A DNA stretch of 11,030 nucleotides from positions 1 to 11,030 of the forward strand of contig CANIMS010000030.1 in NCBI GenBank assembly GCA_947468785.1. The letters are read 5' to 3'. This DNA comes from Betaproteobacteria bacterium (GTDB taxonomy: Bacteria; Pseudomonadota; Gammaproteobacteria; Burkholderiales; Burkholderiaceae). Positions 1 through 8,011 of the stretch are shown piece after piece. Position 1 is the stretch's first letter. The number at the start of each line of letters is the position of its first letter. The notes beneath the pieces were generated by a model, which did no database searches, was not told the origin of the DNA, and worked only from the letters and a program-made list of their open reading frames with translations. The translations under genes were made by a program, and so were the position numbers.

Positions 1-650
1 ATCTCAGCGTTACTTCGTGCAGCAACCATCGCTTGTGGATCAATATCTGTTCCAACCACCGGTTTAGCGCCCAGCTTGGATGCGGCGATTGCCAAAATTC
101 CTGAGCCACATCCATAATCCAGCAAACTTTGATTCTGAAGCTTTTCTTGTTGTTCAAGCCAAAGCAGGCATAAGTGTGTGGTCGGATGACTGCCGGTTCC
201 AAACGCGAGCCCGGGATCTACTGCTAAGCAGATCGCATTCGGATCGGAGGGCGCATCATGCCAAGAAGGGACAACCCAAATACGCTCGCCAATTTGGATG
301 GGCGAAAATTGACTTTGGGTTAAGCGAACCCAGTCTTGTTCTTCTACGGTTTTTTCTTGGGGAGGCGCAAGCTTAAAGCCGGCTTCTTTGAGCGACTCTA
401 ATAAATCAGCAATGAATTCTGGGCTTCCCGATTCATCAATCTCGGGGTTAAAGAGCGCGGTGACTGAGGAGCGTTCCCAAGCCTGAACTTCGGGAGACAG
501 ACCTGGCTCTCCGTATAGTGGGTTCTCGTCATACCCACCGGCTGCATCATCTTCCACTGTGACAGATAGCGCACCTAATTCCAGTAGGGCATCGCCTAAG
601 GGTTCAGCAGTTTCGGCAACTACCGTAAATACGAGCTCACGATATGACAT
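1..650 (-). CDS. prmA: Ribosomal protein L11 methyltransferase, N-terminal 216 residues (cut by window edge)
   Basis: PrmA is a cytosolic S-adenosylmethionine-dependent enzyme that trimethylates ribosomal protein L11. The reading frame is open from the ATG (648-650) to the left edge, giving 216 of the roughly 295 residues usual for the family. It begins [10 protein letters not shown]. The N-terminal substrate-recognition domain (about 1-100) is followed by the PrmA hallmark FGTGSHPTT (150-158) and the Rossmann methyltransferase motif I LDYGCGSG (177-184), with the acidic TDID (201-204) at the expected place after it. The start lies 16 bp after the accC stop, with only a weak GAG-type ribosome site, so it is probably the distal gene of the aroQ-accB-accC-prmA operon. 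The missing C-terminus should hold the NPPY-type catalytic motif, which cannot be checked here. Identity is secure. Confidence 0.96.
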   Translation of the reverse strand, partial: MSYRELVFTVVAETAEPLGDALLELGALSVTVEDDAAGGYDENPLYGEPGLSPEVQAWERSSVTALFNPEIDESGSPEFIADLLESLKEAGFKLAPPQEKTVEEQDWVRLTQSQFSPIQIGERIWVVPSWHDAPSDPNAICLAVDPGLAFGTGSHPTTHLCLLWLEQQEKLQNQSLLDYGCGSGILAIAASKLGAKPVVGTDIDPQAMVAARSNAE

Positions 651-666
651 GAAGCACTCGCATTAA

Positions 667-2031
667 TTAGGGCTTACCGCGACTTGCAGCCTGCTCTTCT
701 AGACGATGCTCAAGGTAATGAATGCTTGTACCGCCCTCGATAAAGTTTGGATCCAGCATGAGTTCGCGGTGCAAAGGAACATTGGTAGTGATTCCGTCGA
801 TCACCATTTCTGAAAGGGCAATTTGCATACGGCGAATCGCTTGTTCACGAGTATTGCCGTAAGAAATCAATTTACCAATCATGGAGTCGTAATTCGAAGG
901 AACTACATAACCACTGTAGGCATGGGAGTCAACCCGAATTCCAGGACCACCAGGCATATGGAATGAACCAATTTTCCCTGGGCTTGGTGTGAACTTAAAG
1001 GGATCTTCTGCATTTAAGCGACACTCAATGGCGTGACCGCGAAACACAATGTCTTTTTGGCGATAGCTCAGTTTGAGACCGGCTGCAATCCGAATCTGCT
1101 CTTGAACAATATCGACACCGGTAATCATTTCTGTAACAGGGTGTTCAACTTGAACGCGGGTATTCATCTCAATGAAGAAGAATTCATTGTTTTCGTATAG
1201 GAACTCAAAAGTTCCGGCGCCACGATAACCCATTTTTCTACAAGCTTCGGCGCAGCGCTCACCAATTTTGGCGATTAAACGACGATCGATTCCGGGGGCT
1301 GGAGCCTCTTCAATGACCTTTTGGTGGCGACGCTGCATTGAGCAATCGCGCTCACCAAGCCAAATGGCATTGCCATGGGTATCAGCCAAGATTTGAATTT
1401 CAACGTGGCGTGGTTTTTCTAAAAACTTCTCCATGTAGACCTCGGGATTGCCGAAGGCGCGACCAGCTTCCTCTTTGGTCATATTGACTGCATTGAGAAG
1501 GGCGGCTTCTGTGTGGACAACTCGCATACCGCGACCACCACCACCACCCGCTGCTTTGATGATCACCGGGTAGCCAACACGTTTAGCGGTGGCAATAATT
1601 TCTTTTGGGTTATCCGGCAAAGCACCTTCAGAACCTGGAACACAAGGAACGCCTGCTTTAATCATGGCGCGTTTCGCAGAAACTTTATCGCCCATTAAGC
1701 GAATCGTTTCTGCTCTGGGGCCAATAAAGGCAAAGCCAGACTTTTCAACGCGCTCAGCAAAGTCTGCGTTTTCAGAAAGGAAGCCATAACCAGGATGGAT
1801 TGCTTCAGCATCAGTGACTTCAGCCGCAGAAATAATCGCTGGCATATTGAGATAACTGAGTGGTGATGGAGCAGGGCCAATACAAACGGCCTCATCAGCC
1901 AGTTTGACGTACTTGGCTTCTTTATCAGCAGTGGAATAGACCACCACAGTTTTAATTCCCAATTCGCGGCATGCTCGTTGGATACGGAGAGCAATTTCTC
2001 CCCGATTGGCAATCAGAATCTTATCGAACAT
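667..2031 (-). CDS. accC: Acetyl-CoA carboxylase, biotin carboxylase subunit
   Basis: AccC carboxylates the biotin carried by AccB using ATP and bicarbonate, the first half-reaction of acetyl-CoA carboxylase at the entry to fatty acid synthesis. The protein is 454 residues (E. coli AccC is 449). In order it has the biotin carboxylase N-terminal domain (1-115), the ATP-grasp domain with the glycine-rich lid [11 protein letters not shown] (160-170), and the C-terminal domain (about 335-445). Residues fall at the E. coli numbers: K116, K159, K238, E276, E288, N290, R292, V295, E296 and R338 are all present, so it should be active. It lies 48 bp downstream of accB and 16 bp upstream of prmA. No good Shine-Dalgarno sequence precedes the ATG at 2029-2031, but the N-terminus [14 protein letters not shown] matches the family exactly, so the start is firm. 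Confidence 0.98.
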   Translation of the reverse strand: MFDKILIANRGEIALRIQRACRELGIKTVVVYSTADKEAKYVKLADEAVCIGPAPSPLSYLNMPAIISAAEVTDAEAIHPGYGFLSENADFAERVEKSGFAFIGPRAETIRLMGDKVSAKRAMIKAGVPCVPGSEGALPDNPKEIIATAKRVGYPVIIKAAGGGGGRGMRVVHTEAALLNAVNMTKEEAGRAFGNPEVYMEKFLEKPRHVEIQILADTHGNAIWLGERDCSMQRRHQKVIEEAPAPGIDRRLIAKIGERCAEACRKMGYRGAGTFEFLYENNEFFFIEMNTRVQVEHPVTEMITGVDIVQEQIRIAAGLKLSYRQKDIVFRGHAIECRLNAEDPFKFTPSPGKIGSFHMPGGPGIRVDSHAYSGYVVPSNYDSMIGKLISYGNTREQAIRRMQIALSEMVIDGITTNVPLHRELMLDPNFIEGGTSIHYLEHRLEEQAASRGKP

Positions 2032-2079
2032 GTCGGCTGTGAGTTAAGTAATGGTTTATTAGAAAGGTACGCTGGATAA

Positions 2080-2550
2080 TTAAGCGATGATGAAAAGCGG
2101 CTGGTCAAACTCAACACCTTGACCGTTATCACAAAGAATCTGCTTAATGACACCATCTTTTTCAGATTCAATCTCATTGAGTAATTTCATTGCTTCAATG
2201 ATGCAGAGCGTTTGACCGACTTTGACAATGTCACCAACGTTGACAAAGTTAGGAGACTCCGGATTGGGTGCGCGATAAAAGGTGCCTACCATTGGAGAGC
2301 GAGCAACAAAACCCGTTTCTGCCGGGACTTCAGCATCTGCAACAGGGGTTGGAGCTGGTGCACTTGGGGCTGGAGCTGCCGAAGCTGCCATTTGAATTGG
2401 CGCGGGATTTGCATAAACCGCTGGTCCGGTTGGGGCCGCAGAACCTGAATTAACGATTCTTACGCGATCTTCGCCCTCATTCACCTCTAGCTCAGATATT
2501 CCTGATTCAGAAACGAGGTCAATTAAGGTTTTTAGTTTTCTCAGATCCAT
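2080..2550 (-). CDS. accB: Biotin carboxyl carrier protein of acetyl-CoA carboxylase
   Basis: AccB is the biotin carrier that shuttles the carboxyl group from AccC to the AccA/AccD carboxyltransferase. The 156-residue length equals that of E. coli. Residues 1-35 form the conserved N-terminal segment, 36-78 are an Ala/Pro-rich flexible linker, and 82-156 are the biotinyl domain. The biotinylation motif EAMK places the modified lysine at K122. The 'thumb' typical of bacterial AccB is present around residues 93-101 (RAPNPESPN). The start has a clear Shine-Dalgarno sequence, GAGGAA (2559-2564 on the plus-strand numbering), 8 nt before ATG. It is 37 bp downstream of aroQ and 48 bp upstream of accC, in the widespread accB-accC order. 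In E. coli AccB autoregulates this operon; whether that holds here is unknown. Confidence 0.98.
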   Translation of the reverse strand: MDLRKLKTLIDLVSESGISELEVNEGEDRVRIVNSGSAAPTGPAVYANPAPIQMAASAAPAPSAPAPTPVADAEVPAETGFVARSPMVGTFYRAPNPESPNFVNVGDIVKVGQTLCIIEAMKLLNEIESEKDGVIKQILCDNGQGVEFDQPLFIIA

Positions 2551-2587
2551 AGGAGTACTTCCTCTCTTGTAATGCTTTAAATAAAAA

Positions 2588-3037
2588 TTATTTTTTTAAA
2601 CGAGCAATAGCTGCTTGAAGTGCTAGCTCATATCCAATTGCGCCAAGTCCGCAGATCACACCAGTGGCAATATCGGATAGATAGGAATGCTTACGGAACT
2701 CTTCCCGCTGATGAATATTGGATAAATGGACTTCAGTAAACGGAATGGCGACCCCAGCCAGTACATCGCGCAAGGCAACACTAGTATGGGTAAATGCCCC
2801 CGGATTAATGATGATGAAATCGACGCCATCGAGTTTGGCTTTTTGAATTCGGTCAATTAGCTCACCTTCATGGTTGCTTTGAAAGGTATCTAGCTCTATT
2901 GAATTCAGTTTTGCAAGCTCACCGAGTCTTTTATGAATGTCTTCCAGGGTTGTTGTGCCGTAAACATCTGGTTCACGGGTTCCCAATAAATTGAGATTTG
3001 GGCCCTGTATTACGAGAATTGAAGCTTTTTTCGACAT
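2588..3037 (-). CDS. aroQ: 3-Dehydroquinate dehydratase, type II
   Basis: AroQ converts 3-dehydroquinate to 3-dehydroshikimate, step three of the shikimate pathway, in the cytosol. At 149 residues it has the small dodecameric type II size. Family motifs are visible: [16 protein letters not shown] (12-27) with catalytic R21 and Y26, NPGAFTHTS (78-86) with N79, and [14 protein letters not shown] (102-115) with the catalytic H104 and the substrate-binding R115. The start ATG (3035-3037) follows a modest AGGGA site only 3 nt away. It appears to be the first gene of the aroQ-accB-accC-prmA row, and the adjacency of aroQ to accBC is common in bacteria. The next shikimate enzyme, AroE, is encoded on the opposite strand at 8925-9821. 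Confidence 0.97.
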   Translation of the reverse strand: MSKKASILVIQGPNLNLLGTREPDVYGTTTLEDIHKRLGELAKLNSIELDTFQSNHEGELIDRIQKAKLDGVDFIIINPGAFTHTSVALRDVLAGVAIPFTEVHLSNIHQREEFRKHSYLSDIATGVICGLGAIGYELALQAAIARLKK

Positions 3038-3139
3038 ATTTCCCTGTTTTTAGAGGCAGTTAAGTATCAATTGCTATGTTCTGCTTTTGACTACAAATGC
3101 ATCTTTAATGAATTTGATGCTTCATTCTTAATGTCAGAA

Positions 3140-3170
3140 AGTATACCCTCTCAAATAGTTTGAGGGTCGA
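3140..3170 (-). promoter_or_regulatory. Candidate sigma70-type promoter for aroQ-accB-accC-prmA
   Basis: On the minus strand a TATACT hexamer (3140-3145) matches the -10 consensus at five of six positions. The best -35 match is TCGACC (3165-3170), four of six to TTGACA, but with a long 19-bp spacer, so the promoter looks weak unless helped by an activator or by the AT-rich upstream DNA. The implied transcript would have a leader of roughly 95 nt before the aroQ ATG. It sits in the only sizeable non-coding gap of the window, upstream of the operon it would serve. This is motif reading only; no start site is known. Confidence 0.4.
3145..3167. promoter_or_regulatory. Inverted repeat ACCCTC-N11-GAGGGT, possible operator
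   Basis: A perfect 6-bp inverted repeat (ACCCTC at 3145-3150, GAGGGT at 3162-3167) fills most of the spacer of the candidate aroQ promoter. An inner AAA/TTT pair (3153-3155 with 3159-3161) could extend it as a hairpin with a 2-nt bulge. The position between -10 and -35 is typical of repressor operators or of MerR-type activator sites, the latter often having 19-bp spacers like this one. A terminator reading is less likely, because neither strand has a run of T directly after the stem. I do not recognise the binding protein. Confidence 0.35.
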
Positions 3171-3237
3171 AAAAATAGGGATTTTTAGCTGAAATTATTG
3201 AGATTTTTAGACTTAAAGCCCTTGTTTTTATGTAAAT
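3170..3237. other. Helically phased A/T tracts (possible intrinsically curved DNA)
   Basis: Short A/T tracts recur at about one helical turn upstream of the candidate aroQ promoter: AAAAAA (3170-3175), ATTTTT (3181-3186), AAATT (3192-3196), ATTTTT (3203-3208), TTAAA (3213-3217), TTTTT (3225-3229) and AAAT (3234-3237). The centres run from 3172.5 to 3235.5 in six steps, averaging 10.5 bp. Phased A-tracts bend DNA, and AT-rich DNA just upstream of -35 can contact the RNA polymerase alpha subunit (UP element). TTAAA contains a TpA step and would contribute little. The spacing is seen directly; the function is inferred. Confidence 0.4.
3180..3210. repeat. Direct repeat GATTTTTAG, two copies 22 bp apart
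   Basis: GATTTTTAG occurs at 3180-3188 and again at 3202-3210, two helical turns apart, with a degenerate GTTTTTA at 3224-3230. The copies coincide with members of the phased A/T tracts. They could be paired sites for a regulator on one face of the helix or simply chance in AT-rich DNA. Confidence 0.35.
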
Positions 3238-3276
3238 CTAGCAGGTATATGGGCCATTAAAATCCGATAACTACCT

Positions 3277-3804
3277 TTATATAGCTGATTTAATTGCACT
3301 TCTGAGCTCATCTTCGCTTATTTTCCCTAATTTACTAAAAACAGCTTTTCCTTTGGAATTGATGATCACGGTGTAAGGTAGGGCACCTTGGGTGTTGCCC
3401 ATCTGCTTAGAGAGCGAACTACCCTCAAGGCCGCCAATAACGATTTGATAGGAAACAGGAGTTTTTTGAAGAAAATCGCGAATATTAGAGGGTGAATCGA
3501 TGCCGATGCCGACAAATAAGACATTTTCTTGTGCGAAAGCTTTCTGTAAGAGGTCTAAAGTCGGCATTTCCTCTACGCAAGGAGGGCACCAGGAGGCCCA
3601 AAAGTTCACTACCAGGACTTTTCCCTGCCAATCTGCAGAATTGATGCTTTTGCCATCTGGCGTTTGCCAAGGGTTGGCAAAAAATGCTTTGATGGCCGGT
3701 TCGGTAGCAAGACCCGTTTTAGAAATCCAATGCGAACTGAAGACTCCGGCTAAGAGTGCCAGAAGACTTATTAGGGTAATGATGATCCACTGTCTTCGAT
3801 TCAT
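3277..3804 (-). CDS. TlpA-like membrane-anchored thiol:disulfide oxidoreductase
   Basis: A 175-residue thioredoxin-fold protein of the TlpA/ResA type, expected to face the periplasm and reduce disulfides, for example in cytochrome c or cytochrome oxidase maturation; the real client is not shown by the neighbours. Residues 6-23 form a hydrophobic N-terminal anchor after positive residues (MNRRQ), with no lipobox. The thioredoxin domain covers about 40-172, with the active site WCPPC (C73 and C76) and the cis-proline in ALPYT (P143). The frame also opens at an ATG at 3826-3828, adding eight residues, but the ATG at 3802-3804 is preferred because AAGGAG lies 5 nt before it and the shorter form begins with a normal signal anchor. 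It diverges from mpl; 239 bp separate it from aroQ. A specific name such as resA or tlpA is not justified. Confidence 0.9.
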   Translation of the reverse strand: MNRRQWIIITLISLLALLAGVFSSHWISKTGLATEPAIKAFFANPWQTPDGKSINSADWQGKVLVVNFWASWCPPCVEEMPTLDLLQKAFAQENVLFVGIGIDSPSNIRDFLQKTPVSYQIVIGGLEGSSLSKQMGNTQGALPYTVIINSKGKAVFSKLGKISEDELRSAIKSAI

Positions 3805-3809
3805 TGCGA

Positions 3810-3815
3810 CTCCTT
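3810..3815 (-). promoter_or_regulatory. Ribosome binding site that decides the tlpA-like start
   Basis: On the minus strand AAGGAG is followed by TCGCA and then ATG (3802-3804), an almost ideal Shine-Dalgarno sequence and spacing. It lies inside the 8-codon extension that would result from the upstream ATG at 3826-3828, which argues for the shorter protein. Confidence 0.75.
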
Positions 3816-3817
3816 CG

Positions 3818-3823
3818 CTAAAA
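3818..3823 (+). promoter_or_regulatory. Candidate -10 element for mpl
   Basis: TAAAAT matches TATAAT at five of six positions and ends 7 nt before the mpl ATG at 3831, so transcription would begin at or next to the start codon. No good -35 is seen at 16-18 bp (the sequence there is TTCGAT at 17 bp). If used, the mpl mRNA would be leaderless or nearly so, which fits the absence of a Shine-Dalgarno sequence. The element overlaps the tlpA-like leader on the other strand. Confidence 0.3.
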
Positions 3824-3830
3824 TTCATTG

Positions 3831-5228
3831 ATGCATATTCATATCTTGGGCATTTGCGGTACTTTCATGGGCGGCATTGCTGCAATCGCCCGCCAGGCTG
3901 GACATCGCGTTACGGGCTGCGACGCCAACGTGTACCCACCGATGAGCACCCAACTTCAAGCTCAGGGTATAGAGCTCATTGAGGGGTTCTCACCAGATCA
4001 ATTATTACAGTTTGAGACCATGCCGGATTTATTTGTGATCGGCAATGTGGTTTCTCGTGGCAATCCCTTGATGGAAGCCATTCTGAATCAAGGCCTACCG
4101 TATATTTCTGGGCCCCAATGGTTGGGTGAGCAAGTGCTATACAGCAAGCATGTGTTGGCAGTTGCTGGTACGCATGGCAAAACCACTACCTCTGCAATGC
4201 TGACATGGATTTTGGAATTCAATGGCTATCACCCTGGATATTTAATTGGTGGAGTGCCGCTCAATTTCGCAGTTTCCGCACATCTTGGTGAGAGCAAATA
4301 TTTTGTGATTGAGGCGGATGAATATGACACAGCCTTTTTTGATAAGCGCAGTAAATTTGTTCACTATCGACCTCGTACTGCTTTATTGAATAACCTGGAA
4401 TTTGATCATGCCGATATATTTGCTGATCTAGCAGCAATTGAAACTCAGTTTCACCATTTAGTCCGTACTGTTCCCGGTGACGGTTTGCTGGTGGTGAATG
4501 GCGAAGAGCCAGCATTAGAGCGTGTGGTGACCCGTGGCGCCTGGGCTCCAGTAGAGCGCTTTGGACAAGAAGCTGTCAATGAGTGGTCTTTAATTTCTCA
4601 AGAGAGTGATGGCTTCATTGTGAGAAAGTCTGGCAAAGAAGTAGCCACCGTCAAGTGGGCTCCAGACTCTGGAGTCATGGGAAGACATAATCAACTTAAT
4701 GCACTAGCAGCGATAGCGGCAGCAAACCATATTGGTATTTCGCCAGAAAATAGTGCTCTTGCATTAGCTGCATTTAAGAATGTGAAGCGTCGATTGGAAA
4801 CTGTTGGTGTAGCAAATGAGATCGCCATATACGATGATTTTGCACATCACCCAACTGCTATTACAACAACATTGGATGGCTTACGTCGTCGTGTAGGTAA
4901 AGCGCGTATCTTGGCTGTATTGGAACCACGTTCTAATACGATGAAATTGGGTGTGATGAAGGCGCAATTACCAGCAAGCTTAGAGGCTGCCGATACTGTA
5001 TTTGCTTATGGAGCTAGCACTGGTAAAGAATCATTAGGCTGGGATTTAGACGAAGTCTTGGCTCCATTGAATCGTTCGGGCGTAACTAGGGCCAAGGCTT
5101 TTGATGATCTCAATGCCTTAGTAGCTGCTGTTGTAAAAGAGGCAAAGCCTGGCGATCACATTCTTGTAATGAGTAATGGCGGATTTGGTGGGGTGCACCA
5201 AAAAATATTAAAAGCGTTGACGGAATAA
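3831..5228 (+). CDS. mpl: UDP-N-acetylmuramate:L-alanyl-gamma-D-glutamyl-meso-diaminopimelate ligase
   Basis: Mpl joins murein tripeptide recovered from wall turnover to UDP-MurNAc with ATP, feeding it back to peptidoglycan synthesis in the cytosol. The 465-residue protein has the Mur ligase three-domain plan: an N-terminal UDP-binding domain opening [14 protein letters not shown], the central ATPase with P-loop GTHGKTTT (113-120) and [13 protein letters not shown] (161-173), and a C-terminal domain with the Mpl signature [10 protein letters not shown] (335-344) and [10 protein letters not shown] (365-374). These separate it from MurC. ATG 3831 fits family N-termini; a TTG directly before it (3828) is a less likely alternative. 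No Shine-Dalgarno sequence is seen. It is the first gene of the rightward row, and fabG begins 20 bp after it. Confidence 0.96.
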   Translation: MHIHILGICGTFMGGIAAIARQAGHRVTGCDANVYPPMSTQLQAQGIELIEGFSPDQLLQFETMPDLFVIGNVVSRGNPLMEAILNQGLPYISGPQWLGEQVLYSKHVLAVAGTHGKTTTSAMLTWILEFNGYHPGYLIGGVPLNFAVSAHLGESKYFVIEADEYDTAFFDKRSKFVHYRPRTALLNNLEFDHADIFADLAAIETQFHHLVRTVPGDGLLVVNGEEPALERVVTRGAWAPVERFGQEAVNEWSLISQESDGFIVRKSGKEVATVKWAPDSGVMGRHNQLNALAAIAAANHIGISPENSALALAAFKNVKRRLETVGVANEIAIYDDFAHHPTAITTTLDGLRRRVGKARILAVLEPRSNTMKLGVMKAQLPASLEAADTVFAYGASTGKESLGWDLDEVLAPLNRSGVTRAKAFDDLNALVAAVVKEAKPGDHILVMSNGGFGGVHQKILKALTE

Positions 5229-5248
5229 ATCGAGATAAGAAAGTAAAT

Positions 5249-5983
5249 ATGGGCGATAGATTAAAAGATAAAGTAGCCATCATTACTGGGGCTGCAAAAG
5301 GAATTGGATTTGCGACAGCACAGCGCTTTGCTCAGGAAGGCGCTAAGGTCATGATTGCAGATATCAATTTAGAGTCAGTTAAGGGGGCTGCAGCACAAAT
5401 TTTGCATGCTGAACCCTATGAAATGAACGTAACTGATCGCGCAAGTATTCAGGCGGCTGTAGATCAAATCATGCAAAAGCATGGGCGCATTGACATCTTG
5501 ATTAATAACGCAGGCATTACACAAGACGCACGCTTAATCAAGATGACCGAAGCACAGTTTGATACGGTGATTGATGTGAACTTAAAGGGCGTTTTTAACT
5601 GTACGCAGTTGATTGTTCCCCACATGCTAGAGGCTGGCTCAGGTGCGGTTGTGAATGCATCTAGCGTCGTTGGTCTGTATGGAAATTTTGGCCAAACCAA
5701 TTATTCCGCAACCAAATTTGGTGTCATTGGATTTACGAAGACTTGGGCGCGTGAATTAGGGCCTAAAGGTATTCGAGTGAATGCGATATGTCCTGGTTTT
5801 ATTGCAACCGAAATGGTGAAAGCGATGCCAGAAAATATTTTGCAAGATATTGAGAGGCGTAGCTGGCTTGGGCGCCTTGGCACCCCAGAAGAAATGGCAA
5901 ATGTGTATTTATTTTTAGCTAGTGATGAGGCTAGCTATGTGAATGGCGTAGCTTTGGAAGCTAGTGGCGGGATTTCCCTCTAA
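5249..5983 (+). CDS. fabG: FabG-like 3-oxoacyl-[ACP] reductase (short-chain dehydrogenase/reductase)
   Basis: A 244-residue classical SDR, closest in style to FabG, which reduces 3-oxoacyl-ACP with NADPH in fatty acid elongation. Visible are the cofactor motif TGAAKGIG (13-20), NNAG (86-89) and the catalytic tetrad N111, S139, Y152 and K156, the last two in NYSATK. The C-terminal half ([10 protein letters not shown], then ASYVNG) is of FabG/PhaB type. It is not beside fabD/acpP, where the housekeeping fabG normally sits, so it could be a second FabG, an acetoacetyl-CoA reductase or an SDR for another substrate; the family is firm but the substrate is not. It starts 20 bp after mpl with only a purine-rich AAGAAAG before it, and its stop is 2 bp from the next ATG. 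Confidence 0.8.
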   Translation: MGDRLKDKVAIITGAAKGIGFATAQRFAQEGAKVMIADINLESVKGAAAQILHAEPYEMNVTDRASIQAAVDQIMQKHGRIDILINNAGITQDARLIKMTEAQFDTVIDVNLKGVFNCTQLIVPHMLEAGSGAVVNASSVVGLYGNFGQTNYSATKFGVIGFTKTWARELGPKGIRVNAICPGFIATEMVKAMPENILQDIERRSWLGRLGTPEEMANVYLFLASDEASYVNGVALEASGGISL

Positions 5984-5985
5984 CT

Positions 5986-7998
5986 ATGAATCTCGTCTAT
6001 GAAGAGGGCGGCGATATTAAAGTGGCAACAGTCCAGTCTGCGTCGGGTTCTGGCGATGCAGAATCCTGGCAGGCTACTAGCCTCTCAGGCAAAAAAATCA
6101 AACTGAAGGCTAAAGAGGTTTGGTTGCGTTTTGATAAACCTGAGGCGCAGGTCCTGATGGATCAGGCGCAGCTTTTATCCAAGGACATTGATTTGCAATT
6201 CCTTTGGGATTGCGCTCCTGAAGATGAATTTAGCTTGACAGATGTTGCTCTTGAGTACTTTGGACCCCAGGCGAATATCTCCCAGCAAGTCGCTCTAGCG
6301 ATTGCTTTACAGGGCGCGCCAGTCTTCTTTCGGCGCAAGGGCCGCGGTCGTTTTCAAAGGGCACCCCTTGAGCAATTACAAGCAGGATTGGCTGCTATCG
6401 AACGTAAGCAAAAAGAGCTAGAACAGCAGACTCTTTGGCAGCAAGAACTCGTCTCAGGAACATTTCCTGAGGCCTTGAAGTCTTCATCAAACCAACTATT
6501 GTTTTCTCCAGATAAGAATACATCTGCTTATAAGGCTTTAATTGCAGCTTGCTCTGAAACTGGAGAATCGCCAGCGCAATTGATGATTCGATGTGCTGCA
6601 ATTGAGTCACCCTTGGCATATCACCAAGGACTATTTTTAAAAGCCCATTTTCCAAATGGTAGCGCTCATAGCAAGAGCATTGGAGTCGATCAATCGGCTT
6701 ACGATGCAGCAATATCATCATTGCCGCTTGCTACAGTCAAAGCATTTTCTATTGATGATGCGGGCACAACCGAAATTGATGATGCACTGTCGGTAAGCGA
6801 TTTAGAAAACGGCGGCTATCGTGTTGGAATTCATATTGCCGCGCCGGGTTTAGCTATTGCTAAAGATGATCCTCTTGACCGTGTTGCGCGGGATCGTATG
6901 TCTACGGTGTACTTTCCGGGTGACAAAATAACGATGCTGCCGGATTCCGTGATCAAGCAGTTTTCATTAGATGAGGGCGCCCCTCGTCCGGCACTATCCA
7001 TCTATGTAGACATTGATGCCCAAGGGCATTTGAATCGAGATTCCATTCAAATGCGCGCGGAGATGGTCCCGATGGCAGCCAATTTGCGCTTGGAAGACTT
7101 AGAGCATTTGGTCAGTGAAGATAGTTTGCTAGATGAAAGTGCGACCTATCCTTTTCGCAAAGAGTTAGCAGTCTTATGGAAGGCAGCTAAGCATTTACAT
7201 GCAGGTCGTCAAGAAAAACGTATAGCAAATGGCCTGCGTTCAGAACAGTTAGGGGTGATCGATCCCAATGCCTTAGCAAGAGATTTTTATTTCGAGGTAG
7301 ACCAGATTGATGGCGCAGATCGTATAGAAATCATTCCACGTCAACGTGGTTCAGTCTTAGACACGATTGTTGCTGAATGGATGATTTTTTGTAACAGCGC
7401 TTCAGGCCAGTTGCTTGCAGACCATGGTTTGCCTGGTCTCTTCAGAACCCAAAAAGGGTGGGGTCCGTTGCGCACCAGAATGCAGACTACTCCAGGACCT
7501 CATGAGGGTCTGGGCTTAGATTACTACGCTTGGTGCACATCGCCATTACGACGCTATTCTGATTTAGTGAATCAATGGCAACTCATCGCCCTAGCCAAGC
7601 ACGGTGTCACAGCCAAGATGGTTGCCCCTTTCCCGCCGCATGATGCTGTTTTGATGGGAATTGCAGCAGATTTTGAGTCTTGCTATCAGGCCTATGGGGA
7701 ATATCAAGATAGGCTGGAAAAGTATTGGTGCTTGCGCTGGATTGTGCAAGAGGGTGGTGCAAAAACAGTTTTTGTACGTCATCTCAAAGAGGGTATGTCT
7801 CGTCTTGAACCCATACCCTTACATTTACCTATTCCAGAATTAGCGACTCATCCGCGGATGACGCGTGCTCAAGTACAGATTGATGGCGTGGATTTATTGC
7901 AATTAAGTGCGGGCGTGCGCGTTCTAGAAATTGAGTCGCCCGTAAAGATTGCGGAAGAGGCGGCAGAGCAGCCAACTGAAGACGGAACTTCAGAGTAG
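5986..7998 (+). CDS. RNB-domain exoribonuclease (RNase II/R superfamily)
   Basis: A 670-residue protein expected to degrade single-stranded RNA 3' to 5' in the cytosol. The RNB domain spans about 245-540. It opens with the acidic motif IDDAGTTEIDDALS (256-269), followed by VYFPGDKITMLPD (308-320, with the conserved Tyr at 309). The RNase II family signature runs from HEGL (506-509) to TSPLRRYSDLVNQ (518-530), with R522 matching the catalytic Arg500 of E. coli RNase II. D257, D265 and D266 align with Asp201, Asp209 and Asp210, but Asp207 is replaced by E263. The first 240 residues lack an obvious cold-shock motif, and the tail after 590 shows no clear S1 motif. Only 2 bp separate it from the upstream stop, suggesting translational coupling. 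It is neither a standard RNase II nor RNase R in layout, so no symbol is given. Confidence 0.9.
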   Translation: MNLVYEEGGDIKVATVQSASGSGDAESWQATSLSGKKIKLKAKEVWLRFDKPEAQVLMDQAQLLSKDIDLQFLWDCAPEDEFSLTDVALEYFGPQANISQQVALAIALQGAPVFFRRKGRGRFQRAPLEQLQAGLAAIERKQKELEQQTLWQQELVSGTFPEALKSSSNQLLFSPDKNTSAYKALIAACSETGESPAQLMIRCAAIESPLAYHQGLFLKAHFPNGSAHSKSIGVDQSAYDAAISSLPLATVKAFSIDDAGTTEIDDALSVSDLENGGYRVGIHIAAPGLAIAKDDPLDRVARDRMSTVYFPGDKITMLPDSVIKQFSLDEGAPRPALSIYVDIDAQGHLNRDSIQMRAEMVPMAANLRLEDLEHLVSEDSLLDESATYPFRKELAVLWKAAKHLHAGRQEKRIANGLRSEQLGVIDPNALARDFYFEVDQIDGADRIEIIPRQRGSVLDTIVAEWMIFCNSASGQLLADHGLPGLFRTQKGWGPLRTRMQTTPGPHEGLGLDYYAWCTSPLRRYSDLVNQWQLIALAKHGVTAKMVAPFPPHDAVLMGIAADFESCYQAYGEYQDRLEKYWCLRWIVQEGGAKTVFVRHLKEGMSRLEPIPLHLPIPELATHPRMTRAQVQIDGVDLLQLSAGVRVLEIESPVKIAEEAAEQPTEDGTSE

Positions 7999-8011
7999 AT
8001 TGATTGTGGCG

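Noticed and set aside
80..376. 98-codon plus-strand open frame at the left edge
   Set aside because: It lies antisense to prmA, whose conserved methyltransferase motifs occupy the minus strand, and its translation resembles no known protein.
1536..1555. Short accacc tandem repeat
   Set aside because: It is the reverse complement of the glycine codons of the AccC ATP-binding lid (AGGGGGRG), so it is explained by coding constraint.
3145..3167. The inverted repeat as a rho-independent terminator
   Set aside because: On the minus strand the stem is followed by ATACTTTCT and on the plus strand by CGAAAAAAT, neither a proper T-run; it is also far from the stop of the upstream gene.
3171..3186. 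AAAAAT-AGGG-ATTTTT palindrome as a terminator of the tlpA-like gene
   Set aside because: The stem has only A-T pairs and would be very weak; it is better explained as two members of the phased A/T tracts.
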